64,000 bases of DNA from Microbacterium ureisolvens (GTDB taxonomy: Bacteria; Actinomycetota; Actinomycetes; Actinomycetales; Microbacteriaceae), in the NCBI RefSeq assembly GCF_019511645.1, contig NZ_JAEUAX010000001.1, forward strand, positions 744,001-808,000. Reading direction: 5' to 3'. Of this stretch, positions 1 to 8,271 are shown in pieces (position 1 is the first letter of the stretch; each line of letters starts with the position of its first letter). A program made the translations under genes and the position numbers. The notes below the pieces were generated by a model. It was not told where the DNA came from. It was given only the letters and a program-made list of their open reading frames with translations, and made no database searches.

Positions 1-333
1 CGACAAGCCGCTCGCGAAGTCGATGAGGCGCCGCGCGTCGGCGTCGCTCATCTGCGAGAGGTTGATGATCACGGGGATGCCGTCGCGGAAGTTCTCCGCG
101 ATGATCTGGGCATCGCGGTACTGCTTGGGGTGCACCGTCAGGATCTCGTTGATGGCCGCGGGCGCCGGCTGACGGACGACCGCGGGACGGTGGATCGGGG
201 TCACCGGCGCCGCCGGCTTGTCGACCACCTTCTCGGAGGTGCGAGCACGCGGCTGAGGGGCCGGCTCTTCGTAGACCTCTTCCTCGTCCGCGAGTCCGAG
301 GTACACCATGGTCTTCTTGAGCGGGTTCGACAT
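1..333 (-). CDS. sepF: SepF cell-division protein (partial, C-terminus off the window)
   Basis: SepF links FtsZ filaments to the membrane at the division site in Gram-positive bacteria. The visible 111 residues start [19 protein letters not shown], the typical N-terminal amphipathic segment. A Pro/Ala-rich linker follows, then the start of the folded domain ([19 protein letters not shown], then [19 protein letters not shown]). The frame runs off the left edge. I chose the ATG at 333 because GGAGG lies just upstream; an in-frame ATG at 354 has a poorer ribosome site. It follows yggS by about 30 nt at the end of the division cluster, its usual place in Actinobacteria. Confidence 0.93.
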   Translation of the reverse strand, partial: MSNPLKKTMVYLGLADEEEVYEEPAPQPRARTSEKVVDKPAAPVTPIHRPAVVRQPAPAAINEILTVHPKQYRDAQIIAENFRDGIPVIINLSQMSDADARRLIDFASGLS

Positions 334-365
334 CTGATCCTCCGTAGTGCTCATCTGTTCCGAGG

Positions 366-1052
366 CTAACCGCGTTCTGGCCTGGGTCCGGTGATTGCCG
401 ACCCGATGCGTAGGTGTGTCGCGCCTGCCGCGATGGCCTCGGCGAAGTCCGCGGTCATGCCCGCGGAGATCCAGCCCGCGTCGGGGACGACCGAGCGCAC
501 GACATCCGACAGGGCGCTCAGGCGCTCGAAGGCGGGCGCCGGCGGCTCGTCCAGTGGCGCCACCGCCATCACCCCTCGCACGCGGAGCGAAGGCAGCGCC
601 GCGGCATGCGAGGCGAGCGCCTCGAGGTCGCCCGGTGCGACGCCGCCGCGACCCGGGTCGTCCGTGAGGTTCACCTGCAGCAGGACGTCGAGCACCGCAT
701 CGTCCGGCCCGGCGGCGGCGTCGAGGGCGTCGGCGAGACGCGTGCGATCGAGAGAGTGGACGACGGATGCTGCGGCCCGGATCGCGCGCGCCTTGTTGGT
801 CTGCGCCTGCCCGATGAAGTGCCAGCGCAGACCCTCGAGGTGTCCGACCTCGACGGCCTTGCGGCTGAACTCCTGCTGACGGTTCTCCCCCACATCGCGC
901 ACGCCGAGCCCGTACAGCTCCTCCACGAGCGTCGCGGGGTGGAACTTCGTCACGACGATGCGGGTGAGCTCGGACGGATCGCGATGCGCTGCCCGCGCAG
1001 CATCCGCGATCCGCTCATCGATCGCCGCGAGACGCTCGGCGAGGCCTCCCAC
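366..1052 (-). CDS. yggS: YggS-family PLP-binding protein (PLPBP/YlmE)
   Basis: This is a 228-residue single-domain PLP-binding protein of the alanine-racemase N-terminal barrel fold. The family buffers pyridoxal phosphate and has no firmly assigned reaction. The PLP lysine is K36 in VVTKFHP. Other family marks are [20 protein letters not shown], and near the C-terminus [13 protein letters not shown] and RIGSAITG, which bind the cofactor phosphate. The GTG start at 1052 directly abuts the ftsZ stop, so it is probably translationally coupled to ftsZ. In many actinobacteria pgeF lies between ftsZ and this gene; here nothing does. Confidence 0.93.
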   Translation of the reverse strand: MGGLAERLAAIDERIADAARAAHRDPSELTRIVVTKFHPATLVEELYGLGVRDVGENRQQEFSRKAVEVGHLEGLRWHFIGQAQTNKARAIRAAASVVHSLDRTRLADALDAAAGPDDAVLDVLLQVNLTDDPGRGGVAPGDLEALASHAAALPSLRVRGVMAVAPLDEPPAPAFERLSALSDVVRSVVPDAGWISAGMTADFAEAIAAGATHLRIGSAITGPRPERG

Positions 1053-2207
1053 TTACTTGAGGAAGTCGGGGATGTCGAGGTCGTCGTCGCCGAAGGCGGT
1101 GTCGTACGACGACTCCGTCACCGCGCCGACGGTCACGGGAATCGCAGCCGGCGTCTCGACCACGTCGCGATCCTTCGCGGCCTCGTCGGCGGGCGTCACC
1201 GGCACGGCGGGTGCCGAGACGACGCGTGCGGCCGCGATCGGCTCGATGCGGGCCTGCGGCTCGCCGCCGTCGAAGCCCGCCGCGATGACCGTGACGCGCA
1301 CCTCGTCGCCGAGCGTGTCGTCGATCACGGTACCGAAGATGATGTTCGCCTCGGGGTGGGCGGCCTCCTTGACCAGCTGCGCCGCGTCGTTGATCTCGAA
1401 GATGCCGAGGTTCGAGCCGCCCTGGATCGACAGCAGCACGCCGTGAGCGCCCTCGATCGAGGCCTCGAGCAGGGGCGATTCGACGGCGAGCTCGGCGGCC
1501 TTGATGGCGCGATCCGCCCCCCGTGCCGAGCCGATGCCCATGAGGGCCGACCCGGCTCCCTGCATGACCGACTTGACGTCGGCGAAGTCGAGGTTGATGA
1601 GGCCGGGCGTCGTGATGAGGTCCGTGATGCCCTGAACACCGGCGAGGAGCACCTGGTCGGCGGTGGCGAACGCCTCGATCATCGAGATGCCGCGGTCGCT
1701 GATCTCGAGCAGGCGGTCGTTCGGCACCACGATGAGGGTGTCGACCTCTTCCTTCAGGCGCGCGACGCCCGACTCGGCCTGCTGCTGGCGACGACGCCCC
1801 TCGAACGAGAAGGGCTTCGTCACGACACCGATCGTGAGTGCTCCTATCGACTTCGCGATCTTCGCGACGACCGGGGCACCGCCGGTGCCGGTGCCGCCGC
1901 CCTCGCCCGCGGTGACGAAGACCATGTCGGCGCCGCGCAGCGCCTCCTCGATCTCCTCCGCGTGGTCTTCGGCGGCACGGCGCCCCACCTCGGGATCGGC
2001 ACCTGCGCCGAGCCCCCTCGTCAGCTCGCGGCCGACGTCGAGCTTGACGTCGGCGTCGCTCATGAGCAGCGCCTGGGCGTCGGTGTTGATGGCGATGAAC
2101 TCGACGCCCCGCAGGCCGAGCTCGATCATGCGGTTGACCGCGTTCACGCCGCCGCCGCCGACGCCGACCACCTTGATGACGGCGAGGTAGTTCTGGTTCT
2201 GGCTCAT
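1053..2207 (-). CDS. ftsZ: Cell-division GTPase FtsZ
   Basis: FtsZ is the tubulin-like GTPase that forms the Z ring. The 384-residue protein has the glycine-rich N-terminal nucleotide loop ([15 protein letters not shown]), the tubulin signature GGGTGTG at residues 103-109, the T7-loop region ([11 protein letters not shown]), an acidic Ala/Val-rich linker, and the C-terminal peptide DIPDFLK (378-384) that docks FtsA/SepF-type partners. The start at 2207 has GGAGG 6-8 nt upstream; longer in-frame readings to 2348 lack family sequence. The 177-nt gap upstream is relatively AT-rich and holds two palindromes, so ftsZ probably has its own promoter in addition to read-through from ftsQ. Confidence 0.98.
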   Translation of the reverse strand: MSQNQNYLAVIKVVGVGGGGVNAVNRMIELGLRGVEFIAINTDAQALLMSDADVKLDVGRELTRGLGAGADPEVGRRAAEDHAEEIEEALRGADMVFVTAGEGGGTGTGGAPVVAKIAKSIGALTIGVVTKPFSFEGRRRQQQAESGVARLKEEVDTLIVVPNDRLLEISDRGISMIEAFATADQVLLAGVQGITDLITTPGLINLDFADVKSVMQGAGSALMGIGSARGADRAIKAAELAVESPLLEASIEGAHGVLLSIQGGSNLGIFEINDAAQLVKEAAHPEANIIFGTVIDDTLGDEVRVTVIAAGFDGGEPQARIEPIAAARVVSAPAVPVTPADEAAKDRDVVETPAAIPVTVGAVTESSYDTAFGDDDLDIPDFLK

Positions 2208-2244
2208 GCCGGCCTCCGTAGCCCTGGACCTGTCTAAACCTTCA

Positions 2245-2285
2245 ACCTCTAGTAGAGGTATAAAGAATTGCCCGGTATGCAATTC
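2245..2285 (-). promoter_or_regulatory. Paired palindromes upstream of ftsZ
   Basis: Two inverted repeats lie 38-78 nt upstream of the ftsZ start, in the only AT-rich stretch nearby. The first is ACCTCT-N3-AGAGGT at 2245-2259. The second is GAATTGC-N7-GCAATTC at 2265-2285. Their perfection and position suggest an operator within the ftsZ promoter region. FtsR, encoded at 35875-36567, is a known ftsZ regulator in Corynebacterium and is one candidate binder. I could not settle the -35/-10 pair with confidence. Confidence 0.5.
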
Positions 2286-2384
2286 CTTTGTCACGAAGGT
2301 AGGCGGACGCCGCGCGCGTGCTCGGACCGAGGCGGCGTGTCGCGGCATCCGGTGCCGGAAGTCGGCTCGAGACGCCCGCCGAGG

Positions 2385-3398
2385 TCAGCGGACGACGACG
2401 GCGTCCGGTGAGGAGACGTCGTAGGACGACACGTCGGCGGGCGGGCGAGCCGCCATGGTCGACTGCAGTACGAGCGCTTTCTTCGCCGACTCCTCGGCGC
2501 TCCCCCACACCACCTGGGTGTTGGTGCCGCCCAGCTCGAGCGTGACGTCGTCGGGGGTGGAGGCGGCGACCGCGGTCACCTGCGCGCGGATCTCCGCCGG
2601 CAGCGTTCTCATGACCTGGCCGGCTGCGGCGAAAGCCTCGGAGTCCACGCCGCCGGTGATCGTGAGCAGCGGCGTGCCCGGGCTCGGCGTCGCCGTCGTC
2701 GACAGCGCGACCCCCGCGGCATCGACGAGCGTGTACCCGGCGCGGGTCTCGATCAGCCCGATCGGGGTGCGCTCGACGATGCGCACCACGAGCTCGTGCG
2801 GCGGACGCGCCTCGAGGGCGTACGTCTCGATCAGCGGGAACGCGACGAGCTCCGCTTTGATGGCGCTCTCGTCGACGAGCGGCAGAGGCGTGCCGAGCTG
2901 CCCCGACAGCGCGTCGGTGATGTCGGCGACGGCCAGCTGCTGCGCACCGACGACGGTGATCTTCTCCACGCCGAACAGCGGACTGTAGGCGGCACCGAGG
3001 GTGCCGAGGGCGAGGAGGAGGACGGATGCCGCCACCCCGAGCCAGACCGCCCTCCGGCGTCGCTGGCGCGCGGTGAAGCGGCGGATCTCGGCGCGCAGCG
3101 CCCTGCGCCGGGCGCGAGCGGCCTTGAACACGTCGAGGAAGCCGACGTCGGCGGCATCCGTTCCCTGGTTCGTCGTCGTGTCTTCGGCGGTCGGCTTCGC
3201 GTCGGGCCGCGGCGCCGGCGATGCCAGCGGGATGACGGGAGCCGTGGGGCGCTCGTCGGGCGTCGGCTCTTCGGGCTCCCGCTCGGGCGTCCGCGGCACA
3301 GGAGCCTCGACGGCACGGGCGGCGCGCGGCGGCGCTGCCTTCTCCGCCGTGCCGCGCGAGGCGGCCGGCGACTGCGGCAACGGCGACGGGCGGCGCAT
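2385..3398 (-). CDS. ftsQ: Divisome protein FtsQ (POTRA domain)
   Basis: FtsQ is a bitopic division protein bridging early and late divisome parts. The 337-residue protein has a long Pro/Ala/Glu-rich cytoplasmic N-terminus (about 130 residues), a basic segment, one membrane helix (WLGVAASVLLLALGTLGAAY, about residues 138-157), then the POTRA domain beginning FGVEKITVVGAQQL and an FtsQ-type beta domain (ALEARPPHELVVRIVERTP). It starts 7 nt after the murC stop, with its GGGG ribosome site overlapping that stop. A gap of about 180 nt separates it from ftsZ downstream. Confidence 0.93.
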   Translation of the reverse strand: MRRPSPLPQSPAASRGTAEKAAPPRAARAVEAPVPRTPEREPEEPTPDERPTAPVIPLASPAPRPDAKPTAEDTTTNQGTDAADVGFLDVFKAARARRRALRAEIRRFTARQRRRRAVWLGVAASVLLLALGTLGAAYSPLFGVEKITVVGAQQLAVADITDALSGQLGTPLPLVDESAIKAELVAFPLIETYALEARPPHELVVRIVERTPIGLIETRAGYTLVDAAGVALSTTATPSPGTPLLTITGGVDSEAFAAAGQVMRTLPAEIRAQVTAVAASTPDDVTLELGGTNTQVVWGSAEESAKKALVLQSTMAARPPADVSSYDVSSPDAVVVR

Positions 3399-3405
3399 GC
3401 GACCC

Positions 3406-4812
3406 CTACGCTTCGGCGCGCTCGCGCGCGAGGGCCTCGAGCACCTGCGGGATGATCAGGTAGACGTTGCCGCAGCCGAGAGTGATGACGTAGTCGCCTT
3501 CTCGGGCGACCGAGGCCGTGTAGTCGGCGGCCTTCTGCCAGTCGGGCACGTAATGCACGTGCGACGGGTCGGCGAACGCGTCGCTCACGAGCTCGCCGGT
3601 CACCCCCGGCACCGGGTCTTCGCGAGCCCCGTAGACGTCGAGCATGACCGTGTGGTCGGCGTACTGCTCGAGCACCTCGGCGAACTCGCGGTACATCTCC
3701 TGTGTCCGCGAGTAAGTGTGCGGCTGCTGGATCGCGATGAGGCGCCCGTCGCCGACGACCGACCGCGCGGCGGCCAGGGCCGCGGCGACCTCGGTCGGGT
3801 GGTGCGCGTAGTCGTCGAAGACGCTGACACCGCGCTCGACGCCGTGCAGCTCGAACCGGCGCACAGTGCCCGCGAAGCCCTCGACCGCGCGGACCGCCGG
3901 CTCGAGGTCGTGCCCGAGCGTGAGCAGCACGGCGACCGCGCCGGCGGCGTTGATCGCGTTGTGAGCGCCGGGCACCGGCAGCTGCGCGTCGACGGTGGCG
4001 CCCTCGTGCGTGAGGCGGAACGAGACCGGGCCGTCGGTGACGATGTCGGTGACCCGCACCGCGGCGCCCTCGGCCTCGCCGAATGTGACCACGTTCGGGT
4101 GGGTCAGCTGCGCGGTCACGCGCTGCGCGCCCGCGTCGTCGGACGAGATGACGACGGCTTCGCGCGCCTCGTTCGCGAACCGGGCGAATGCGGCGTAGAA
4201 CGCGTCGCGCGTGCCCCAGTGGTCGAGGTGGTCGGGGTCGACGTTCGTGATGAGCGCGATCGAGGTGTCGTACAGCAGGAACGTGCCGTCCGACTCGTCG
4301 GCCTCGATGACGAACAGGTCGTCGTCGCCGCTGCCGCTGGAGACGCCGAGCTGCGCGATCACGCCACCGTTGACGAAGGTCGGCCGGACGCCGAGGTCGC
4401 GCAGCGCGGTGACGATCATGCCCGTCGACGTGGTTTTGCCGTGAGCGCCGGCCACCGAGACGAGCCGGCGGCCGCCGATCAGCCAGTACAGCGCCTGGGA
4501 CCGGTGGATCACGTGGAGGCCGCGCTCCTTGGCGAGCACGAACTCAGGGTTCTCAGGCCAGATCGCGCCGGTGTGGACGACGGTGTCGACGTCGTCCGCG
4601 AGGTTCGCGGCGTCGTGCCCGACGTAGACGGTCGCGCCGAGCGCGGCGAGCTCGCGCAGCGCCTTGCTGTCGGCGCGGTCGGAGCCCGAGACGCGGATGC
4701 CGCGCTCCAGATACATGCGGGCGAGTCCCGACATGCCGGATCCGCCGATGCCGATGAAATGGGCGGCGGTGATGTCGTCGGGAATGGGGAGACTGAGATC
4801 GGGTCTGATCAT
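3406..4812 (-). CDS. murC: UDP-N-acetylmuramate--L-alanine ligase MurC
   Basis: MurC adds L-Ala to UDP-MurNAc, the first step of stem-peptide synthesis in the cytosol. The 468-residue length is normal. Visible marks are the N-terminal Rossmann loop [18 protein letters not shown], the ATP-binding P-loop [10 protein letters not shown] (residues 122-131), the central ligase region ([11 protein letters not shown]), and the C-terminal [10 protein letters not shown] motif of MurC. Upstream it faces the divergent gntR gene across about 170 nt, so it probably starts its own transcript feeding ftsQ and ftsZ. Confidence 0.98.
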   Translation of the reverse strand: MIRPDLSLPIPDDITAAHFIGIGGSGMSGLARMYLERGIRVSGSDRADSKALRELAALGATVYVGHDAANLADDVDTVVHTGAIWPENPEFVLAKERGLHVIHRSQALYWLIGGRRLVSVAGAHGKTTSTGMIVTALRDLGVRPTFVNGGVIAQLGVSSGSGDDDLFVIEADESDGTFLLYDTSIALITNVDPDHLDHWGTRDAFYAAFARFANEAREAVVISSDDAGAQRVTAQLTHPNVVTFGEAEGAAVRVTDIVTDGPVSFRLTHEGATVDAQLPVPGAHNAINAAGAVAVLLTLGHDLEPAVRAVEGFAGTVRRFELHGVERGVSVFDDYAHHPTEVAAALAAARSVVGDGRLIAIQQPHTYSRTQEMYREFAEVLEQYADHTVMLDVYGAREDPVPGVTGELVSDAFADPSHVHYVPDWQKAADYTASVAREGDYVITLGCGNVYLIIPQVLEALARERAEA

Positions 4813-4890
4813 GACCGGTCAAGTCTAAGTTGGGCGACGGATGCCGCGGCCCCGGCGCGCTGGGACCGCGCGCGTGAGCACGGCGTTGTG

Positions 4891-4920
4891 TTGACACATT
4901 GATACAGAGGGCGGCACAAT
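4891..4920 (+). promoter_or_regulatory. Candidate sigma-A promoter of the GntR gene
   Basis: TTGACA at 4891-4896 and CACAAT at 4915-4920 are separated by 18 nt. This is a good vegetative promoter reading toward the gntR gene. The sequence around the -35 (TTGACACATTGATACA) has repeated TTGA-ACA elements that could be a self-regulatory operator; that part is inference. Confidence 0.55.
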
Positions 4921-4984
4921 CGACGTCATGGCCGGAGAGTCCGATATGTCGTTCGAGGCGTCCGTGTCAGGAGGAGCACCCGCA

Positions 4985-5356
4985 ATGATCGTCATCGATC
5001 CTTCCTCCGCGGTTCCGCCGTTCGAACAGCTGCGCACCGGGCTCGTCGACGCCGTCGCGTCGGGCGAACTCGCAGCGGGCGCGCGACTGCCCACGGTGCG
5101 CCGCCTCGCCGAGGACCTGGGTGTCGCACCCGGCACGGTCGCCCGCGCGTACCGCGAGCTCGAGGCATCCGGAATCATCGAGACGCGTGGCCGCAATGGC
5201 ACCTTCGTCGCCTTCGACGCCGACCCCGCGCGTCAGCAGCTCCAGCGCGCCGCCGCGGCGTTCGCCGCGCAGGTGCGCGACCTGCACCTCGACGCCGAGG
5301 AGGCGCTCGTCGTCGTCACCGCCGCGCTGCGCGCCCCAGGGGCCATCACGGCCTGA
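4985..5356 (+). CDS. GntR-family (YtrA-type) transcriptional regulator
   Basis: This is a short (123-residue) GntR regulator with a winged-helix DNA-binding domain (about residues 8-75; LPTVRRLAEDLGVAPGTVARAYRELEASGIIETRGRNGTFV). Its C-terminal part is a helical tail of about 45 residues, not a full effector domain, as in the YtrA subfamily. I start it at 4985: MIVIDPSSAVPPFEQLR matches the usual family N-terminus and AGGAGGAG lies 8 nt upstream. An earlier ATG at 4928 would add 19 unrelated residues. YtrA-type genes normally sit beside an ABC transporter; none is here. The gene interrupts the division cluster on the opposite strand and converges on the lipoprotein gene. Confidence 0.88.
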   Translation: MIVIDPSSAVPPFEQLRTGLVDAVASGELAAGARLPTVRRLAEDLGVAPGTVARAYRELEASGIIETRGRNGTFVAFDADPARQQLQRAAAAFAAQVRDLHLDAEEALVVVTAALRAPGAITA

Positions 5357-5362
5357 GCCCGA

Positions 5363-5770
5363 TCACAGCCGGGTGTTCGTGCACTCCCCCAGCTGTGACA
5401 TCGACAGGGCGTCGGGGCATTCGTCGAGCCACCAGCCCTCGCCGTACGTGTCCTTCGTCAAGTCGGTGTAGATCTCCCACCCGCCACCCGGAAGCACGCG
5501 GTAGTACACCGTGAACGGGTCGCCCTCCGTGGTGGCCCGCGTCACGGCGAGCTCGGCGCCGGCGGTCGTGGCCTCCTCGAGGCACGCGATGTCTTCCGTC
5601 GGCACCGCCTCGCCCTGCCCCAGTCGCACGCTGCCGCACGACGGCAGCTCCGCGCGCTCGAGGAAGGCCGCCGGCGTGGGTCCGCCCTGGGGCTCCCCCG
5701 GGCCGACGACACAGCCGCTCAGCGCGAGCAGGCTGACGCCCGTCAGCGCCGCCGCCGTCGCCCGGATCAT
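5363..5770 (-). CDS. Small secreted lipoprotein of unknown function
   Basis: This 135-residue protein has a lipoprotein signal peptide: [16 protein letters not shown], then the lipobox LSGC with C20 as the lipidation site. The mature part is about 115 residues and I recognise no family. It has four further cysteines (SCGSVRL, IACLE, DECPD and LGECTN), which may form two disulfides outside the cell, and an aromatic-rich stretch ([26 protein letters not shown]). It starts 1 nt after the murG stop and so is co-translated with it. It lies where murC would normally follow murG. Position alone suggests an envelope role. Confidence 0.8.
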   Translation of the reverse strand: MIRATAAALTGVSLLALSGCVVGPGEPQGGPTPAAFLERAELPSCGSVRLGQGEAVPTEDIACLEEATTAGAELAVTRATTEGDPFTVYYRVLPGGGWEIYTDLTKDTYGEGWWLDECPDALSMSQLGECTNTRL

Positions 5771-5771
5771 C

Positions 5772-6857
5772 TCAGGCGCGGAGGGCGTCGTCGATCATCG
5801 CGACGACGTTCTGCGTACCCGTGCGGGTCCCGACGGATGCTGCAGCTGCCGTCATCGCCGCGCGGCGGGCCTCGTCGGCCAGGAGCGGCACGATCTCGGA
5901 CCGCACGCGGTCGCCCGTGAACTCCGCGTCGGGGATCAGGATCGCCGCGCCCGCGCGGACTGCGGAGGAGGCATTCAGCGCCTGCTCGCCGTTGCCGACG
6001 GCGTAGGGCACGTAGGCCGTGGGGATGCCCAGCGCGCTGATCTCGCTGACGGTGGCCGAGCCGGCGCGCGAGACGATGAAGTCGGCCAGGGAGAAGGCGA
6101 GGTCCATGCGGTCGACGTAGCGGCGGACGACATACCCGGCCGCGCCGGGGTCGACGAGTTCGGAACGCTCGCCGGTCACGTGCAGCAGCTGCCAGCCTGC
6201 GTCGACCACCGCGCGCCAGCCCTCGCCGTGCCCCTCGCCGAAGGCGGCATTGAGCCGCTGGGCGCCGAGCGAACCGCCGAACACGAGAAGCACCGGCCGT
6301 GCCGGATCGAGGCCGAAGTACGCGGCGGCCTCCTCGCGGAGCGCGTCGCGGTCGAGCGAGACGATCTCGCGGCGCAGCGGCATGCCGACGACCTTCGAGC
6401 GCTTGAGCGGGGTCCCCGCGAACGCCACCCCGACGCCCGCGGCGCGGCGGGCGCCGAGCACGTTCGCCAGGCCCGGCCGCGCGTTCGCCTCGTGCACGAC
6501 GAACGGCACGTTCTCCCGCCGCGCCGCGATGTACGCCGGAGCCGACGCGTAGCCGCCGAACCCGACGAGCACGTCGACGCCGCGCTGGGCGATGTGCCCG
6601 CGCACCTGCGAGATCGCGCGCGGGAAGCGCGCCGGGAACGCGGCCGCCGCCCTGTTCGGGCGTCGCGGGAACGGCACCTTGTCGACGAACAGCAGCTCGT
6701 AGCCGCGCTCGGGCACGAGCCGCGCCTCGAGCCCCTCCCGGGTGCCGAGCACGAGCACCTCGGCCTCGGGGTCGCGCGCGCGCAGTGCGTCGGCGACAGC
6801 CAGGAGCGGGTTGACGTGGCCGGCGGTGCCACCGCCGGCGAGGAGGTACGTCGTCAC
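5772..6857 (-). CDS. murG: UDP-GlcNAc:lipid I transferase MurG
   Basis: MurG converts lipid I to lipid II at the inner face of the membrane. The 361-residue GT28 glycosyltransferase has the N-terminal acceptor loop LAGGGTAGHVNPLLAVADAL, the second glycine-rich loop VFGGSLGAQRLN, and the UDP-GlcNAc site DFIVSRAGSATVSEISALGIPTAYVPY. Length and order are standard. It lies about 118 nt downstream of ftsW; that gap holds a large palindrome. Confidence 0.97.
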   Translation of the reverse strand: MTTYLLAGGGTAGHVNPLLAVADALRARDPEAEVLVLGTREGLEARLVPERGYELLFVDKVPFPRRPNRAAAAFPARFPRAISQVRGHIAQRGVDVLVGFGGYASAPAYIAARRENVPFVVHEANARPGLANVLGARRAAGVGVAFAGTPLKRSKVVGMPLRREIVSLDRDALREEAAAYFGLDPARPVLLVFGGSLGAQRLNAAFGEGHGEGWRAVVDAGWQLLHVTGERSELVDPGAAGYVVRRYVDRMDLAFSLADFIVSRAGSATVSEISALGIPTAYVPYAVGNGEQALNASSAVRAGAAILIPDAEFTGDRVRSEIVPLLADEARRAAMTAAAASVGTRTGTQNVVAMIDDALRA

Positions 6858-6886
6858 TCCCCGAGCCTATCCGGCTCGGCCCCTCA

Positions 6887-6959
6887 GGGTTCGGGGCGCG
6901 TCGCGATCGTTCGGGGCGCAACGAGTGCGCCCCGAACGCAGGGCGCGCGCCCCAAACCC
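6887..6959. repeat. Nested palindrome between ftsW and murG
   Basis: A 13-bp perfect stem (6908-6920 with 6926-6938, 5-nt loop) built on TTCGGGGCGCA sits inside a wider imperfect repeat (6887-6900 with 6946-6959, one mismatch in 14). Four related GGTTyGGGGCGC units thus occur in alternating orientation within 73 nt, filling most of the gap. There is no U-run on either side, so it is not a classical terminator. It may be a REP-like element or an RNA-stabilising or attenuating hairpin within the operon. Confidence 0.75.
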
Positions 6960-6975
6960 GGACCCGGGATCGAGG

Positions 6976-8271
6976 TCAGCGGACGGCGCGGAGCTTCGCG
7001 CGCTCGCGCGCAGCGCGGGCCTCGGCGATGGCGGCCTCGCGCCGTGCGACAGATGCCGGCAGCGACCGCGCGAACGCGAGCAGCACGCCGCATGCCAGCA
7101 GCACCGAGAGCAGCGACGTGCCGCCCTGCGACATGAACGGCAGCGGCACACCGAGCACCGGGAACACGCGCAGCACGACGCCGATGTTGATGAGCGCCTG
7201 GCCGACGATCCACACGGTGATCCCGCCGGCGGCGATGCGCACGAACGGGTCGTCGGTCTTGCGGATGACGTGGAACGCGCCCACGGCGAACAGAGCGAAC
7301 AGCGCCAGCACGACGGCGCAGCCGATGAGGCCCAGCTCCTCACCGACGATGGCGAAGATGTAGTCGTTCGCGGCGGCGGGGAGCCAGTCGTACTTCTCCC
7401 GCGAGTTGCCCAGGCCCAGGCCGAAGATCCCGCCGCTCGCGAGTCCCCAGATGCCGTGCAGCGGCTGGTAGCAGTCGTTGAAGTAGTCGTCAAGGCAGTT
7501 GGGGTTGAGGAAGCTCATGAACCGGCGCATGCGGTCGGGGCTCGTCACGGCGAGGAACGCCACCGCCCCGGCCGCGGCGATCGCCGGCAGGACGAAGATG
7601 CGCAGCTTGACGCCCGAGAAGAACAGCGCGCCCAGCACGATGAGCACGAGGATCATCGCGGTGCCGAGGTCATCGCCGGCGAGCACCGTCGCGATGGCCA
7701 GCCCGGCGACGGGGACCAGAGGGATGAACACGTGCTGCCACTTGGTCAGCAGTGTGCGCTTGCGGAACAGCACGAACGCGACCCAGAGCGCGAGGCCGAG
7801 CTTGAGGAACTCCGAGGGCTGGGCCTGGAATCCACCGATGATGATCCAGTTGCGGTTGCCGTCGGCGCCGTGGCCGAGCGGGGTGAAGACGAGCAGCTGG
7901 AACGCGACGCCGAAGATCAGCGCCGGCCACGCCATCTTCTTCCAGAAGGTCACGGGCAGGCGGCTCGCGATGAACATGAGCGGGATGCCGATCACGGCGA
8001 AGACGACCTGCTTGATCACCATCTCCCACGGCGCCTCGCCGGCGGCCGTCGCCGTCGCGGAGGTCGCCGAGAGCACCATGACCAGCCCGAAGACGGTCAG
8101 AAGCAGCGTGGTCGAGGCGATGAGGAGGAACTCGCTCGGCACGGGTGCGAACACGCGCCCGAGCGATACGCGAGCGGCGAGTCCGCGCCGCCCGGGCTTC
8201 TCAGCCTCGGTCGCCGGAGTCGTCGGGGTCGGGCGCGTCTGCCGGCTCCGCGGCGGCTGCGTCGTCGTCAC
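6976..8271 (-). CDS. ftsW: Septal peptidoglycan polymerase FtsW (SEDS)
   Basis: FtsW is the SEDS-family lipid II polymerase that works with FtsI. The 431-residue protein has a Pro/Thr-rich cytoplasmic N-terminus (about 45 residues), ten likely membrane helices, the central block GNRNWIIIGGFQAQPSEFLKL that carries the family's catalytic-loop region, and the C-terminal VPLPFMSQGGTSLLSVLLACG. The GTG start at 8271 puts its first 24 codons inside the murD 3' end (71-nt overlap); a shorter start is possible. The tail is basic and cytoplasmic. Confidence 0.96.
   Translation of the reverse strand: MTTTQPPRSRQTRPTPTTPATEAEKPGRRGLAARVSLGRVFAPVPSEFLLIASTTLLLTVFGLVMVLSATSATATAAGEAPWEMVIKQVVFAVIGIPLMFIASRLPVTFWKKMAWPALIFGVAFQLLVFTPLGHGADGNRNWIIIGGFQAQPSEFLKLGLALWVAFVLFRKRTLLTKWQHVFIPLVPVAGLAIATVLAGDDLGTAMILVLIVLGALFFSGVKLRIFVLPAIAAAGAVAFLAVTSPDRMRRFMSFLNPNCLDDYFNDCYQPLHGIWGLASGGIFGLGLGNSREKYDWLPAAANDYIFAIVGEELGLIGCAVVLALFALFAVGAFHVIRKTDDPFVRIAAGGITVWIVGQALINIGVVLRVFPVLGVPLPFMSQGGTSLLSVLLACGVLLAFARSLPASVARREAAIAEARAARERAKLRAVR

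Noticed and set aside
414..2237. 607-codon plus-strand frame across yggS and ftsZ
   Set aside because: It crosses two well-supported genes on the other strand and has no recognisable domain.
2208..2348. Longer FtsZ start at 2348
   Set aside because: The extra 47 residues are not FtsZ-like, and the ATG at 2207 has a good GGAGG site.
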